6,337 bases of DNA from Clostridia bacterium (GTDB lineage Bacteria; Bacillota; Clostridia; UBA1381), in the NCBI GenBank assembly GCA_017420825.1, contig JAFQNU010000203.1:1-6337 (forward strand), given 5' to 3'. Within the stretch, counting starts at the first letter, position 1. Each line of letters starts with the position of its first letter. A program made the position numbers and the translations under genes. The notes below the pieces were generated by a model. That model saw nothing but the letters and a program-made list of their open reading frames with translations, did not search any database and was not told the DNA's origin. Shown here piece by piece: positions 1-4,627 of the stretch.

Positions 1-105
1 GATGAGATTGCAAAGGAATTAAAGCTCCTTGATGTAACAACACTGACACCTATTGAGGCTATGAATAAGCTTTTCGAGCTTGCAAATAAGGCAAAATTAC
101 AGTAA
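1..105 (+). CDS. mutS: DNA mismatch repair protein MutS, C-terminal fragment (5' end outside window)
   Basis: Only the last 34 residues and a TAA stop are present, in frame 1 from the first base. The end reads LLDVTTLTPIEAMNKLFELA followed by a short basic tail. This matches the conserved C-terminal segment of MutS (the pattern L-x-x-[LI]-D-x-x-x-[LM]-T-P-x-E-A-L-x-x-L-x-x-L). MutS recognises mismatched bases and recruits MutL. The visible piece lies beyond the ATPase domain, in the C-terminal helical region. A terminator follows directly, so this is the end of its transcription unit. Identification rests on a short motif, but the motif is characteristic. Confidence 0.82.
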   Translation, partial: DEIAKELKLLDVTTLTPIEAMNKLFELANKAKLQ

Positions 106-106
106 A

Positions 107-141
107 AAAAAGCAGAAACGAATTGTTCGTTTCTGCTTTTT
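107..141 (+). terminator. Intrinsic terminator after mutS
   Basis: A perfect 12-bp stem, AGCAGAAACGAA (111-122) with TTCGTTTCTGCT (126-137), has a 3-nt loop. It is flanked by an A run and a T run, so it works on the + strand and perhaps weakly on the minus strand. It starts within two bases of the mutS stop and separates mutS from the accessory island. Confidence 0.93.
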
Positions 142-184
142 GCGGTATTTACTCATATAATGTTATAGTTTTTATCAAAAGATA

Positions 185-213
185 TTGAAATAATGTAAAA
201 TGTATTGTATAAT
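185..213 (+). promoter_or_regulatory. Sigma-A promoter of the small toxin gene
   Basis: The -35 box TTGAAA (185-190) and the perfect -10 box TATAAT (208-213) are separated by exactly 17 bp. The predicted start is near 220, giving a leader of about 88 nt before the toxin ATG. A long leader is common for type I toxin mRNAs. The start is inferred, not measured. Confidence 0.8.
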
Positions 214-219
214 GTATTT

Positions 220-235
220 GTCGGAGAAATTCGAC
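220..235 (+). promoter_or_regulatory. 5'-terminal hairpin of toxin mRNA with GAAA tetraloop
   Basis: GTCGGA (220-225) pairs with TTCGAC (230-235), with one G-U pair, around a GAAA (GNRA-class) loop. It lies at the predicted 5' end of the toxin transcript. Terminal 5' hairpins stabilise or delay translation of some type I toxin mRNAs such as the fst RNA. That role is inferred here. Confidence 0.6.
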
Positions 236-276
236 AAAAGGTAAGACTTAAAACAGTGTAAAAGCTGGGCGGTTAT

Positions 277-306
277 GCCATCATCTCTCAAAAAGGAGGT
301 GATAGC
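277..306 (+). promoter_or_regulatory. Hairpin sequestering the toxin Shine-Dalgarno sequence
   Basis: ATCATCTCT (280-288) pairs over nine consecutive positions (seven Watson-Crick, two G-U) with GGAGGTGAT (295-303) around the loop CAAAAA. Two more pairs form beyond one mismatch (277-278 with 305-306). The 3' arm is the toxin's ribosome binding site, an almost full-length match to the 16S rRNA 3' end. A very strong site that is fully base-paired is a hallmark of type I toxin mRNAs. The gene may be translated only after refolding, processing or loss of the structure. Confidence 0.8.
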
Positions 307-307
307 T

Positions 308-376
308 ATGGAATATGTGTACATAATGATGTATATTATCACTTTAATTGTATTAATCATAACCATAAAAAAATAA
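308..376 (+). CDS. Small hydrophobic peptide, predicted type I toxin (22 aa)
   Basis: The ORF encodes 22 residues, starting MEYVYIMMYIITL. It continues as an uninterrupted Val/Ile/Leu/Thr stretch and ends in Lys-Lys. A single membrane-spanning helix with a short basic C-terminus is the usual layout of membrane-acting type I toxins (Fst/Ldr, Ibs, TxpA/BsrG and holin-like small toxins). Its length is close to that of Ibs and a little under that of Fst. The start is well supported: AAGGAGGTGAT (293-303) ends four bases before the ATG, although the site is buried in a hairpin. The TAA stop lies inside the stem of the downstream terminator. A convergent antisense promoter and shared terminator complete a type I toxin-antitoxin layout. 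I cannot assign it to a named family. A regulatory or membrane micropeptide with no toxicity is the main alternative. Confidence 0.75.
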   Translation: MEYVYIMMYIITLIVLIITIKK

Positions 377-451
377 CACGCCCCGTCAAAGTCGTGTTAT
401 TTTCATAAATTAACCACTTTGGCATAACCGTTTGAGGTCTTGCCTTTTTCT
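366..451 (-). ncRNA. Predicted antisense antitoxin RNA (about 86 nt)
   Basis: This is the predicted transcript from the near-consensus minus-strand promoter at 458-486. It would start near 451 and end in the T run after the shared hairpin near 366. It contains no convincing ORF. Its 3' part (about 366-404) is perfectly complementary to the 3' end of the toxin mRNA, including the last toxin codons. Its 5' part copies the toxin leader motif CGGTTATGCCA and also carries ACCTC, which can pair with GAGGT in the toxin ribosome binding site. The arrangement recalls the convergent RNA I/RNA II pair of the Enterococcus par (fst) locus. Both ends are inferred. Confidence 0.7.
370..403. terminator. Shared bidirectional terminator of toxin and antisense RNAs
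   Basis: AAAATAACACG (370-380) pairs perfectly with CGTGTTATTTT (393-403) around a 12-nt loop. The minus-strand direction has a seven-U tail and looks strong. The + direction has only about four U residues, so some toxin transcripts may read through. The toxin stop codon (374-376) is within the 5' arm. Confidence 0.88.
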
Positions 452-457
452 ATAATC

Positions 458-486
458 ATTATATAAGATAAAATCAGTTTTGTCAA
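458..486 (-). promoter_or_regulatory. Near-consensus promoter of the antisense RNA
   Basis: Read on the minus strand, TTGACA (481-486) and TATAAT (458-463) are both perfect consensus boxes with a 17-bp spacer. This is stronger than the toxin promoter, whose -35 is TTGAAA. That fits a labile antitoxin RNA made in excess. The predicted start is near 451. Confidence 0.9.
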
Positions 487-522
487 CTACTTTTAAAAAA
501 ATATTTAAAACTAAAATTATAC

Positions 523-551
523 TTGAAAAAGTTTGACTAATGTGGTACAAT
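523..551 (+). promoter_or_regulatory. Promoter of the SLOG-gene leader transcript
   Basis: TTGAAA (523-528), a 17-bp spacer and TACAAT (546-551) form a good sigma-A promoter. It is back to back with the antisense promoter: their -35 boxes are 36 bp apart. The predicted start near 558 gives a leader of roughly 230 nt before the gene at 787. Confidence 0.65.
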
Positions 552-563
552 AAATGTACCACA
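541..563. promoter_or_regulatory. Palindrome over the -10 box, candidate operator
   Basis: TGTGGTAC (541-548) and GTACCACA (556-563) form a perfect 8-bp inverted repeat with a 7-bp centre. It overlaps the -10 box and the predicted start, which is a classic place for a dimeric repressor to bind. T residues follow at 566-572, so a weak terminator for read-through from the toxin side is an alternative. I do not recognise the regulator. Confidence 0.45.
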
Positions 564-579
564 ACTTTTTTTATTTAAA

Positions 580-676
580 AACACAATTTAATAATAGTTT
601 ACTCATATGAGGGGTACGCTAAATGTAAAAAGCGTACACTTTGTTTCTTCATACCCTTATGTGAGTAAGTTGTGTT
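580..676 (+). promoter_or_regulatory. Nested long hairpin in the SLOG leader RNA
   Basis: Three stems are nested. The outermost is AACACAA (580-586) with TTGTGTT (670-676). The middle is 599-613 with 654-668, fifteen pairs including two G-U, extended by 615-616/652-653 past a bulged G. The innermost is GTACGCT (614-620) with AGCGTAC (631-637), which competes for a base or two with the middle stem. The ATG of a short leader ORF (607) sits in the middle stem. No known riboswitch class was recognised. Confidence 0.6.
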
Positions 677-699
677 ATGATAAAAAAAGTGTGTGGTAA
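607..699 (+). CDS. Candidate 30-aa leader peptide upstream of the SLOG gene
   Basis: An ATG at 607 opens 30 codons ending in TAA at 697-699, giving MRGTLNVKSVHFVSS followed by YPYVSKLCYDKKSVW. It lies wholly in the leader, between the promoter and the attenuator at 711-769, and spans the nested hairpin. It ends 11 nt before the antiterminator arm, so a ribosome pausing late in the ORF or stopped at the end would cover or disturb that arm. The weak point is the lack of a clear Shine-Dalgarno sequence before the ATG. It could be a chance ORF. It has no similarity that I recognise. Confidence 0.4.
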   Translation: MRGTLNVKSVHFVSSYPYVSKLCYDKKSVW

Positions 700-710
700 C
701 CTTTTTGAGA

Positions 711-769
711 CAAAGTCACTGCGTTTTTTAGTGCGTGGCTTTGCTTTCGGGTTAGCTACGCACTTTTTT
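711..769 (+). terminator. Attenuator: terminator with competing antiterminator before the SLOG gene
   Basis: The terminator stem pairs AGTGCGTGGCT (730-740) with AGCTACGCACT (754-764), eleven pairs with one G-U, followed by T residues to 769. The antiterminator stem pairs CAAAGTCAC (711-719) with GTGGCTTTG (735-743), nine pairs with one G-U. Both use 735-740, so they cannot form together. The terminator lies 17 nt before the SLOG start codon. It would therefore block that gene unless something favours the upstream stem. Confidence 0.75.
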
Positions 770-786
770 AATTAGCGGGGTATGAG

Positions 787-1308
787 ATGGAAACAGAGAA
801 TAAAACATGCTGTGTTTTTGGACACAGGAAGGTTACAGGAAAAGAAGATTTAAAGATAAAATTGACACAAATTATTGAAAGGCTTATTGCGTGTGATAAT
901 GTTGACACCTTTCTTTTTGGAAGCAGGAGCGAGTTTGATGATTTATGCAGGGAGGTGATTTCTGAACGAAAGAAAAAGCACACGCACATTAAAAGAATTT
1001 ATGTTCGGGCAGAATATCCCGACATAGATGAAGCTTACGAAAAATATCTTTTACAAAGGTGTGAAAAAACATATTTTCCCGAAAGGGCAAGAAATGCAGG
1101 AAGAGCAGTATATATTGAACGTAATTATGAAATGATAAATAATTCAGAAATTTGTCTTGTGTATTATAAAGACGGCTATTTACCGCCCGAGCGTAAAAAC
1201 AGCAACAGAGATTTAGTCAGCTACCAACCCAATTCGGGAACATACATGGCATACAGGTATGCTGTTTTAAAGAAACGGAAAATTATAAATACTGCAGATA
1301 ACATATAA
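787..1308 (+). CDS. SLOG-fold protein, DUF1273/YpsA-like (173 aa)
   Basis: The N-terminus KTCCVFGHRK contains the FGHR signature (residues 11-14) of the DUF1273/YspA-YpsA branch of the SLOG superfamily. These are Rossmann-like proteins thought to bind nucleotides or nucleotide-derived ligands. Further conserved-looking blocks are FLFGSRSEFDDLC (42-54), YVRAEYPDIDEAYE (72-85), the AGRAVYIERNYEMI region running into a hydrophobic strand (104-127), and NSGTYMAYRYA near the end (149-159). There is no signal peptide or membrane segment, so it is probably cytosolic. The ATG is preceded only by a weak GGGG site (777-780). A long leader with an attenuator lies ahead. The gene stands alone and converges on rpiB. 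Its biological role is unknown. Family assignment is fairly sure; any role in stress or phage response is speculation. Confidence 0.75.
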   Translation: METENKTCCVFGHRKVTGKEDLKIKLTQIIERLIACDNVDTFLFGSRSEFDDLCREVISERKKKHTHIKRIYVRAEYPDIDEAYEKYLLQRCEKTYFPERARNAGRAVYIERNYEMINNSEICLVYYKDGYLPPERKNSNRDLVSYQPNSGTYMAYRYAVLKKRKIINTADNI

Positions 1309-1311
1309 AGA

Positions 1312-1335
1312 GAGGTATTGCTGATGCAATACCTC
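1312..1335. terminator. Hairpin between convergent SLOG gene and rpiB
   Basis: GAGGTATTG (1312-1320) pairs perfectly with CAATACCTC (1327-1335) around CTGATG. It starts 3 nt after the SLOG stop and 1 nt beyond the rpiB stop on the other strand. Neither side has a good U run, so it may act as a weak bidirectional terminator or protect mRNA 3' ends. Confidence 0.6.
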
Positions 1336-1336
1336 A

Positions 1337-1771
1337 TTAACTTTCAAGAGCATGAATTTTATCAATTCTATTTTGATGTCTGCCGCCTTCAAATTCAGCA
1401 CCAAGCCACGCATCAACTATCATAAATGCAAGCTCTCTGCCGACAACTCTGCCACCCATACATATAATATTTGCGTTATTATGTCTTTTTGTCATTTCGG
1501 CGCTGTAAACATCATGACAGTGTGCCGCTCTTATGCCGTTGATTTTGTTTGCGGCGATTGATATTCCGATACCTGTACCGCAGATAAGAATGCCGTTTTC
1601 ACATTCACCGCCTGTAATGCTTGCTGCAACAGCTTGTGCAATATCAGGATAGTCAACACTGTTCTCATCATAACAGCCGAAATCCTTTATTTCAAGTCCC
1701 TTTTCTTTTAAATGGTTAATAATATGTGTTTTTAATTCAAAACCGCCGTGGTCGCTTCCTATTGCTATCAT
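1337..1771 (-). CDS. rpiB: Ribose-5-phosphate isomerase B (RpiB/LacAB family)
   Basis: This 144-residue cytosolic enzyme should interconvert ribose 5-phosphate and ribulose 5-phosphate in the pentose phosphate pathway. Some members act on allose or galactose phosphates instead. Visible family features are SDHGG near the N-terminus (6-10), the catalytic-cysteine loop ILICGTGIGIS (Cys64), the RHNNAN active-site segment (96-101, His97), and a C-terminal GGRHQNRI substrate-binding segment (129-136). Length is normal for the family. The ATG overlaps the tsaB stop by 4 nt (ATGA). Its site AAAGGA lies inside the last tsaB codons, so translation is probably coupled. It is the last gene of the operon. 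A specific allose-phosphate role cannot be excluded from sequence alone. Confidence 0.93.
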   Translation of the reverse strand: MIAIGSDHGGFELKTHIINHLKEKGLEIKDFGCYDENSVDYPDIAQAVAASITGGECENGILICGTGIGISIAANKINGIRAAHCHDVYSAEMTKRHNNANIICMGGRVVGRELAFMIVDAWLGAEFEGGRHQNRIDKIHALES

Positions 1772-2484
1772 TCTTTGTTTTCCTTTCTCTTTTCGTTTTC
1801 CTCTGCCTCACGTTCTGCCTGTGATTTTCTCAAATATACAGGTGTTAAATCAAATCCGTTAATTGCCTTACCCTCTTTATACGCATTAATTGCGGCAACA
1901 GACAGGGAGGAGGCATGTTGTATATTTGTGTTTAATGGAGCAAAGCTCGCCTTATTTTTTAGTGTTTCACAAATAACCGATTTATGAACAGGGACTCCGT
2001 CTCCTAAAAATACTACTGTTTCATAGTCTGAAAGCTCATCTAACAGCTCATCAATTCCTAAAGCTCTCGGAGCTTTTAACTCGCACAGCTCATTGCCGTT
2101 CCATTTATATATGGCATTATAAACCTGTGAACGCCGTGCGTCCATTATCGGACAGATTATATGCGGACAATAGGGTAGATTGTATGCCATTGAGGTAAGA
2201 GTGCTTATTCCCACAACAGGAATATTTGCCGCATTTGCAAATCCCTTTACCGCAGAAACACCTATTCTTAAACCCGTAAATGAGCCGGGACCGTTTGCAA
2301 CAGCAATCAGGTCAATTTCCGACAAATCTGTTTCTGCCTGTTTTAAAATGCTGTCAATAATCGGCATTAATGTTTGTGAATGAGTGAGTTTGTTATTTAC
2401 ACTATACTCACAAATCAGCTTGTCGTCCTCACTGATTGCGGCTGTTGCCACATTTGCAGAGGTGTCGACAGATAATATCTTCAT
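1768..2484 (-). CDS. tsaB: tRNA threonylcarbamoyladenosine biosynthesis protein TsaB (YeaZ)
   Basis: TsaB is the inactive ASKHA-fold partner that forms a heterodimer with TsaD and recruits TsaE, for t6A37 synthesis on ANN-decoding tRNAs. The 238-residue product has the N-terminal ILSVDTSA strand-loop (3-10), the hallmark GPGSFTGLRIG (65-75), DARRSQVY (115-122) and the typical C-terminal PVYLRKSQAERE (215-225). The last 16 residues are almost all Glu, Lys, Arg and Asn. Their purine-rich codons also supply the rpiB ribosome binding site, so this tail may be shaped by that need. The start lies 4 nt after the tsaE stop, with AAAGGA in the last tsaE codons. tsaD and rimI, common neighbours, are not in this window. 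Confidence 0.95.
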   Translation of the reverse strand: MKILSVDTSANVATAAISEDDKLICEYSVNNKLTHSQTLMPIIDSILKQAETDLSEIDLIAVANGPGSFTGLRIGVSAVKGFANAANIPVVGISTLTSMAYNLPYCPHIICPIMDARRSQVYNAIYKWNGNELCELKAPRALGIDELLDELSDYETVVFLGDGVPVHKSVICETLKNKASFAPLNTNIQHASSLSVAAINAYKEGKAINGFDLTPVYLRKSQAEREAEENEKRKENKE

Positions 2485-2488
2485 AGCT

Positions 2489-2923
2489 TTATCCTTTCGT
2501 TGAATTGTAATTTATACTAATTGTTCGAAAATCCTCGTGAATAGAATAATCCTTGCAAATTTCGATTTCGTATCTGTTTTCGGGGAGAATATCCGCAATC
2601 TTTTCAGACCATTCAATAATAGAGATACCATTCCCGTAAACATATTCCTCAAAGCCTATTTCATACATTTCATCGGAGTCATCTATCCTATACACATCAA
2701 AGTGGTATATTGGGAGTGTTCCCTCGTAACAATTTACAATTGTAAAGGTGGGTGAGCTGATAGGCTCATTTACACCCAATGCCTTAACCAAGCCCTGAAC
2801 AAAAGCGGTTTTTCCTACACCGAGGTCTCCGTTTAAGCATAGCACGTCTCCGCTTTTTAGCTCCTTTGAAAAGGCTCTTGCAATATTTTCCGTTTCCTTT
2901 GGACTGTTTGATTTATATATCAT
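2489..2923 (-). CDS. tsaE: tRNA threonylcarbamoyladenosine biosynthesis ATPase TsaE (YjeE)
   Basis: TsaE is a small P-loop ATPase that drives turnover of the TsaB-TsaD complex in t6A synthesis. The 144-residue product shows Walker A GDLGVGKT (32-39), the switch-like SSPTF (56-60), HFDVYRI (74-80) and IIEWSEKI (102-109), all family landmarks in the right order. Length is typical. It starts 14 nt after fhs. The site AAGGTGAG begins on the fhs stop codon. It directly precedes tsaB, its functional partner, which supports co-expression. Confidence 0.95.
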   Translation of the reverse strand: MIYKSNSPKETENIARAFSKELKSGDVLCLNGDLGVGKTAFVQGLVKALGVNEPISSPTFTIVNCYEGTLPIYHFDVYRIDDSDEMYEIGFEEYVYGNGISIIEWSEKIADILPENRYEIEICKDYSIHEDFRTISINYNSTKG

Positions 2924-2937
2924 TGTTTTCTCTCACC

Positions 2938-4608
2938 TTAGAAAAGACCTGTTATCTTTCCGTCTGAATCAATATCTATATTATTTGCCGCAGGCATTTT
3001 GGGAAGTCCGGGCATAACCATAATATCACCTGTCTCAACAACGATAAAGCCTGCTCCGTTTGAAACTCTTACTTTTGAAACAGTGATTTCAAAGTTTTCG
3101 GGACGTCCTAACAATGCAGGATTATCGGACAGAGAATACTGAGTTTTAGCCATGCAGACAGGCTTTTTGTCAAGTCCGAATTTTTCGAGCTGTTCAATCT
3201 GCTTGTTTGCCTTGGTTGTATATACTGCACCTTTACCGCCGTAAATCTTCTTAACAATTACATCTATCTTTTCTTTTATAGAAAGGTTTACATCATATAA
3301 CGGCTCATAATTTGACGGAATGTTCTCAATTGCAGATACCACCTTATTAGCAAGGTCAATTCCGCCCTCGCCGCCTTTTGCAAACACTTCAGAGAGTGAA
3401 ACCTCAACATTATACTGTGCACAAGCATCAATAACTGCTCTGACCTCATCATCGCTGTCGGTATCAAATTTGTTAAGCGCTACAATTACAGGCACTTTAT
3501 ACTGTTGCATATTTTCAATATGCTTTTTAAGATTAACAACACCCTTTTTCAAAGCCTCAACATTAGGAGCTTTCAAATCAGGCTTTGCTACACCGCCATT
3601 GTATTTTAATGCTCTTACAGTTGCAACAATAACAACTGCATCAGGCTTTAAGCCTGCAAAACGGCACTTGATGTCCATAAACTTTTCAGCACCTAAATCT
3701 GCACCAAAGCCTGCCTCTGTAATAACGTAATCAGAAAGCTTTAGAGCAAGGTTTGTTGCAATAACGCTGTTACAGCCGTGAGCAATGTTTGCAAAAGGTC
3801 CGCCATGAATAAGACAGGGTGTGTTTGCAAGGGTTTGTACAAGGTTTGGCTTGATTGCGTCCTTTAAAAGAGCGGTCATTGCACCCTGTGCGTTTAACTC
3901 TTTAACATATACAGGCTCGCCCGACCGGTTATAACCTATTATGATTTCACCAAGTCTGTATTTTAAATCGTCAATATCGTTGGCAAGACACAAAATTGCC
4001 ATAATTTCAGATGCAACGGTTATCATAAATCCGTCTTCTCTCGGAACACCGTTTATTTTTCCGCCTAAAGAAACGATAACATTTCTCAAGGCTCTGTCGT
4101 TCATATCAAGAACACGTTTCCACACGATATTTGTAACATCTATATCAAGCTGGTTTCCCTGGTGTATATGATTGTCAATCATTGCGGACAGCAGATTATT
4201 TGCCGCTGTTATTGCGTGCATATCTCCTGTAAAGTGGAGGTTTATATCCTCCATAGGAACAACCTGTGCGTAACCGCCGCCTGCCGCTCCGCCTTTAACA
4301 CCCATAACAGGGCCGAGTGATGGCTCACGTAATGCCAACAGACATTTTTTGCCGATTAGTGACATGGCATCACCAAGACCTACAGTTGTAGTGGTTTTAC
4401 CCTCGCCTGCAGGTGTGGGATTTATAGCTGTAACCAATACAAGCTTACCGTTCTTGTTGTTTTTAACTCTTTTAATCAGGTCATCGGATAGCTTTGCTTT
4501 ATATTTTCCGTAGTATTCAAGCTCGTCCTCAACTATACCAAGTGAGAGGGCAACCTCTTTTATGTGTTTCATTTCCGCTGCTTGAGCAATTTCGATATCT
4601 GTTAACAT
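2938..4608 (-). CDS. fhs: Formate-tetrahydrofolate ligase (formyl-THF synthetase)
   Basis: This enzyme makes 10-formyl-tetrahydrofolate from formate, THF and ATP. It feeds one-carbon units to purine and fMet synthesis, and in acetogens it serves the methyl branch of the Wood-Ljungdahl pathway. The 556-residue length is normal. Visible motifs are the P-loop TPTPAGEGKTTTT-type segment (64-75), EPSLGPVMGVKGGAAGGGYA (95-114), FTGDMHAI (126-133), ITEAGFGADLGAEKF (296-310), and the C-terminal GDIMVMPGLPKMPAANNIDI (527-546). The ATG has AAAGGATG upstream. It sits between the coiled-coil gene and tsaE. The 91-nt gap upstream holds a hairpin that may regulate it. Other Wood-Ljungdahl genes are not visible, so acetogenesis cannot be inferred. 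Confidence 0.97.
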   Translation of the reverse strand: MLTDIEIAQAAEMKHIKEVALSLGIVEDELEYYGKYKAKLSDDLIKRVKNNKNGKLVLVTAINPTPAGEGKTTTTVGLGDAMSLIGKKCLLALREPSLGPVMGVKGGAAGGGYAQVVPMEDINLHFTGDMHAITAANNLLSAMIDNHIHQGNQLDIDVTNIVWKRVLDMNDRALRNVIVSLGGKINGVPREDGFMITVASEIMAILCLANDIDDLKYRLGEIIIGYNRSGEPVYVKELNAQGAMTALLKDAIKPNLVQTLANTPCLIHGGPFANIAHGCNSVIATNLALKLSDYVITEAGFGADLGAEKFMDIKCRFAGLKPDAVVIVATVRALKYNGGVAKPDLKAPNVEALKKGVVNLKKHIENMQQYKVPVIVALNKFDTDSDDEVRAVIDACAQYNVEVSLSEVFAKGGEGGIDLANKVVSAIENIPSNYEPLYDVNLSIKEKIDVIVKKIYGGKGAVYTTKANKQIEQLEKFGLDKKPVCMAKTQYSLSDNPALLGRPENFEITVSKVRVSNGAGFIVVETGDIMVMPGLPKMPAANNIDIDSDGKITGLF

Positions 4609-4627
4609 TCTTAATCATCCTTTCTAT

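Larger units (their letters stand above)
236..448. repeat. Imperfect inverted repeat flanking the toxin gene
   Basis: The left arm has two blocks, 236-254 and 270-280. The right arm is 420-448 on the opposite strand. CGGTTATGCCA (270-280) is repeated perfectly as TGGCATAACCG (420-430). The AAAAGG-AAGAC--AAAC block at 236-254 recurs inverted at 430-448, with 16 of 19 bases matching. The left arm carries a 15-nt insertion between the blocks. The arms are the 5' regions of two convergent transcripts, so the toxin and antisense RNAs carry near-identical segments. Confidence 0.85.

Noticed and set aside
175..366. 63-codon minus-strand ORF with a hydrophobic product, antisense to the toxin
   Set aside because: It has no ribosome binding site before its ATG. 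It begins right after the antisense RNA terminator, and its hydrophobicity is the mirror of AT-rich codons opposite the toxin and its promoter.
768..989. 73-codon minus-strand ORF overlapping the SLOG gene start
   Set aside because: It is opposite a recognised protein family. It would end in the attenuator T run and lacks a ribosome binding site.
3320..3730. 136-codon + strand ORF inside fhs
   Set aside because: It is the antisense shadow of a well-conserved enzyme, with low-complexity Ser/Thr-rich composition and no ribosome binding site.
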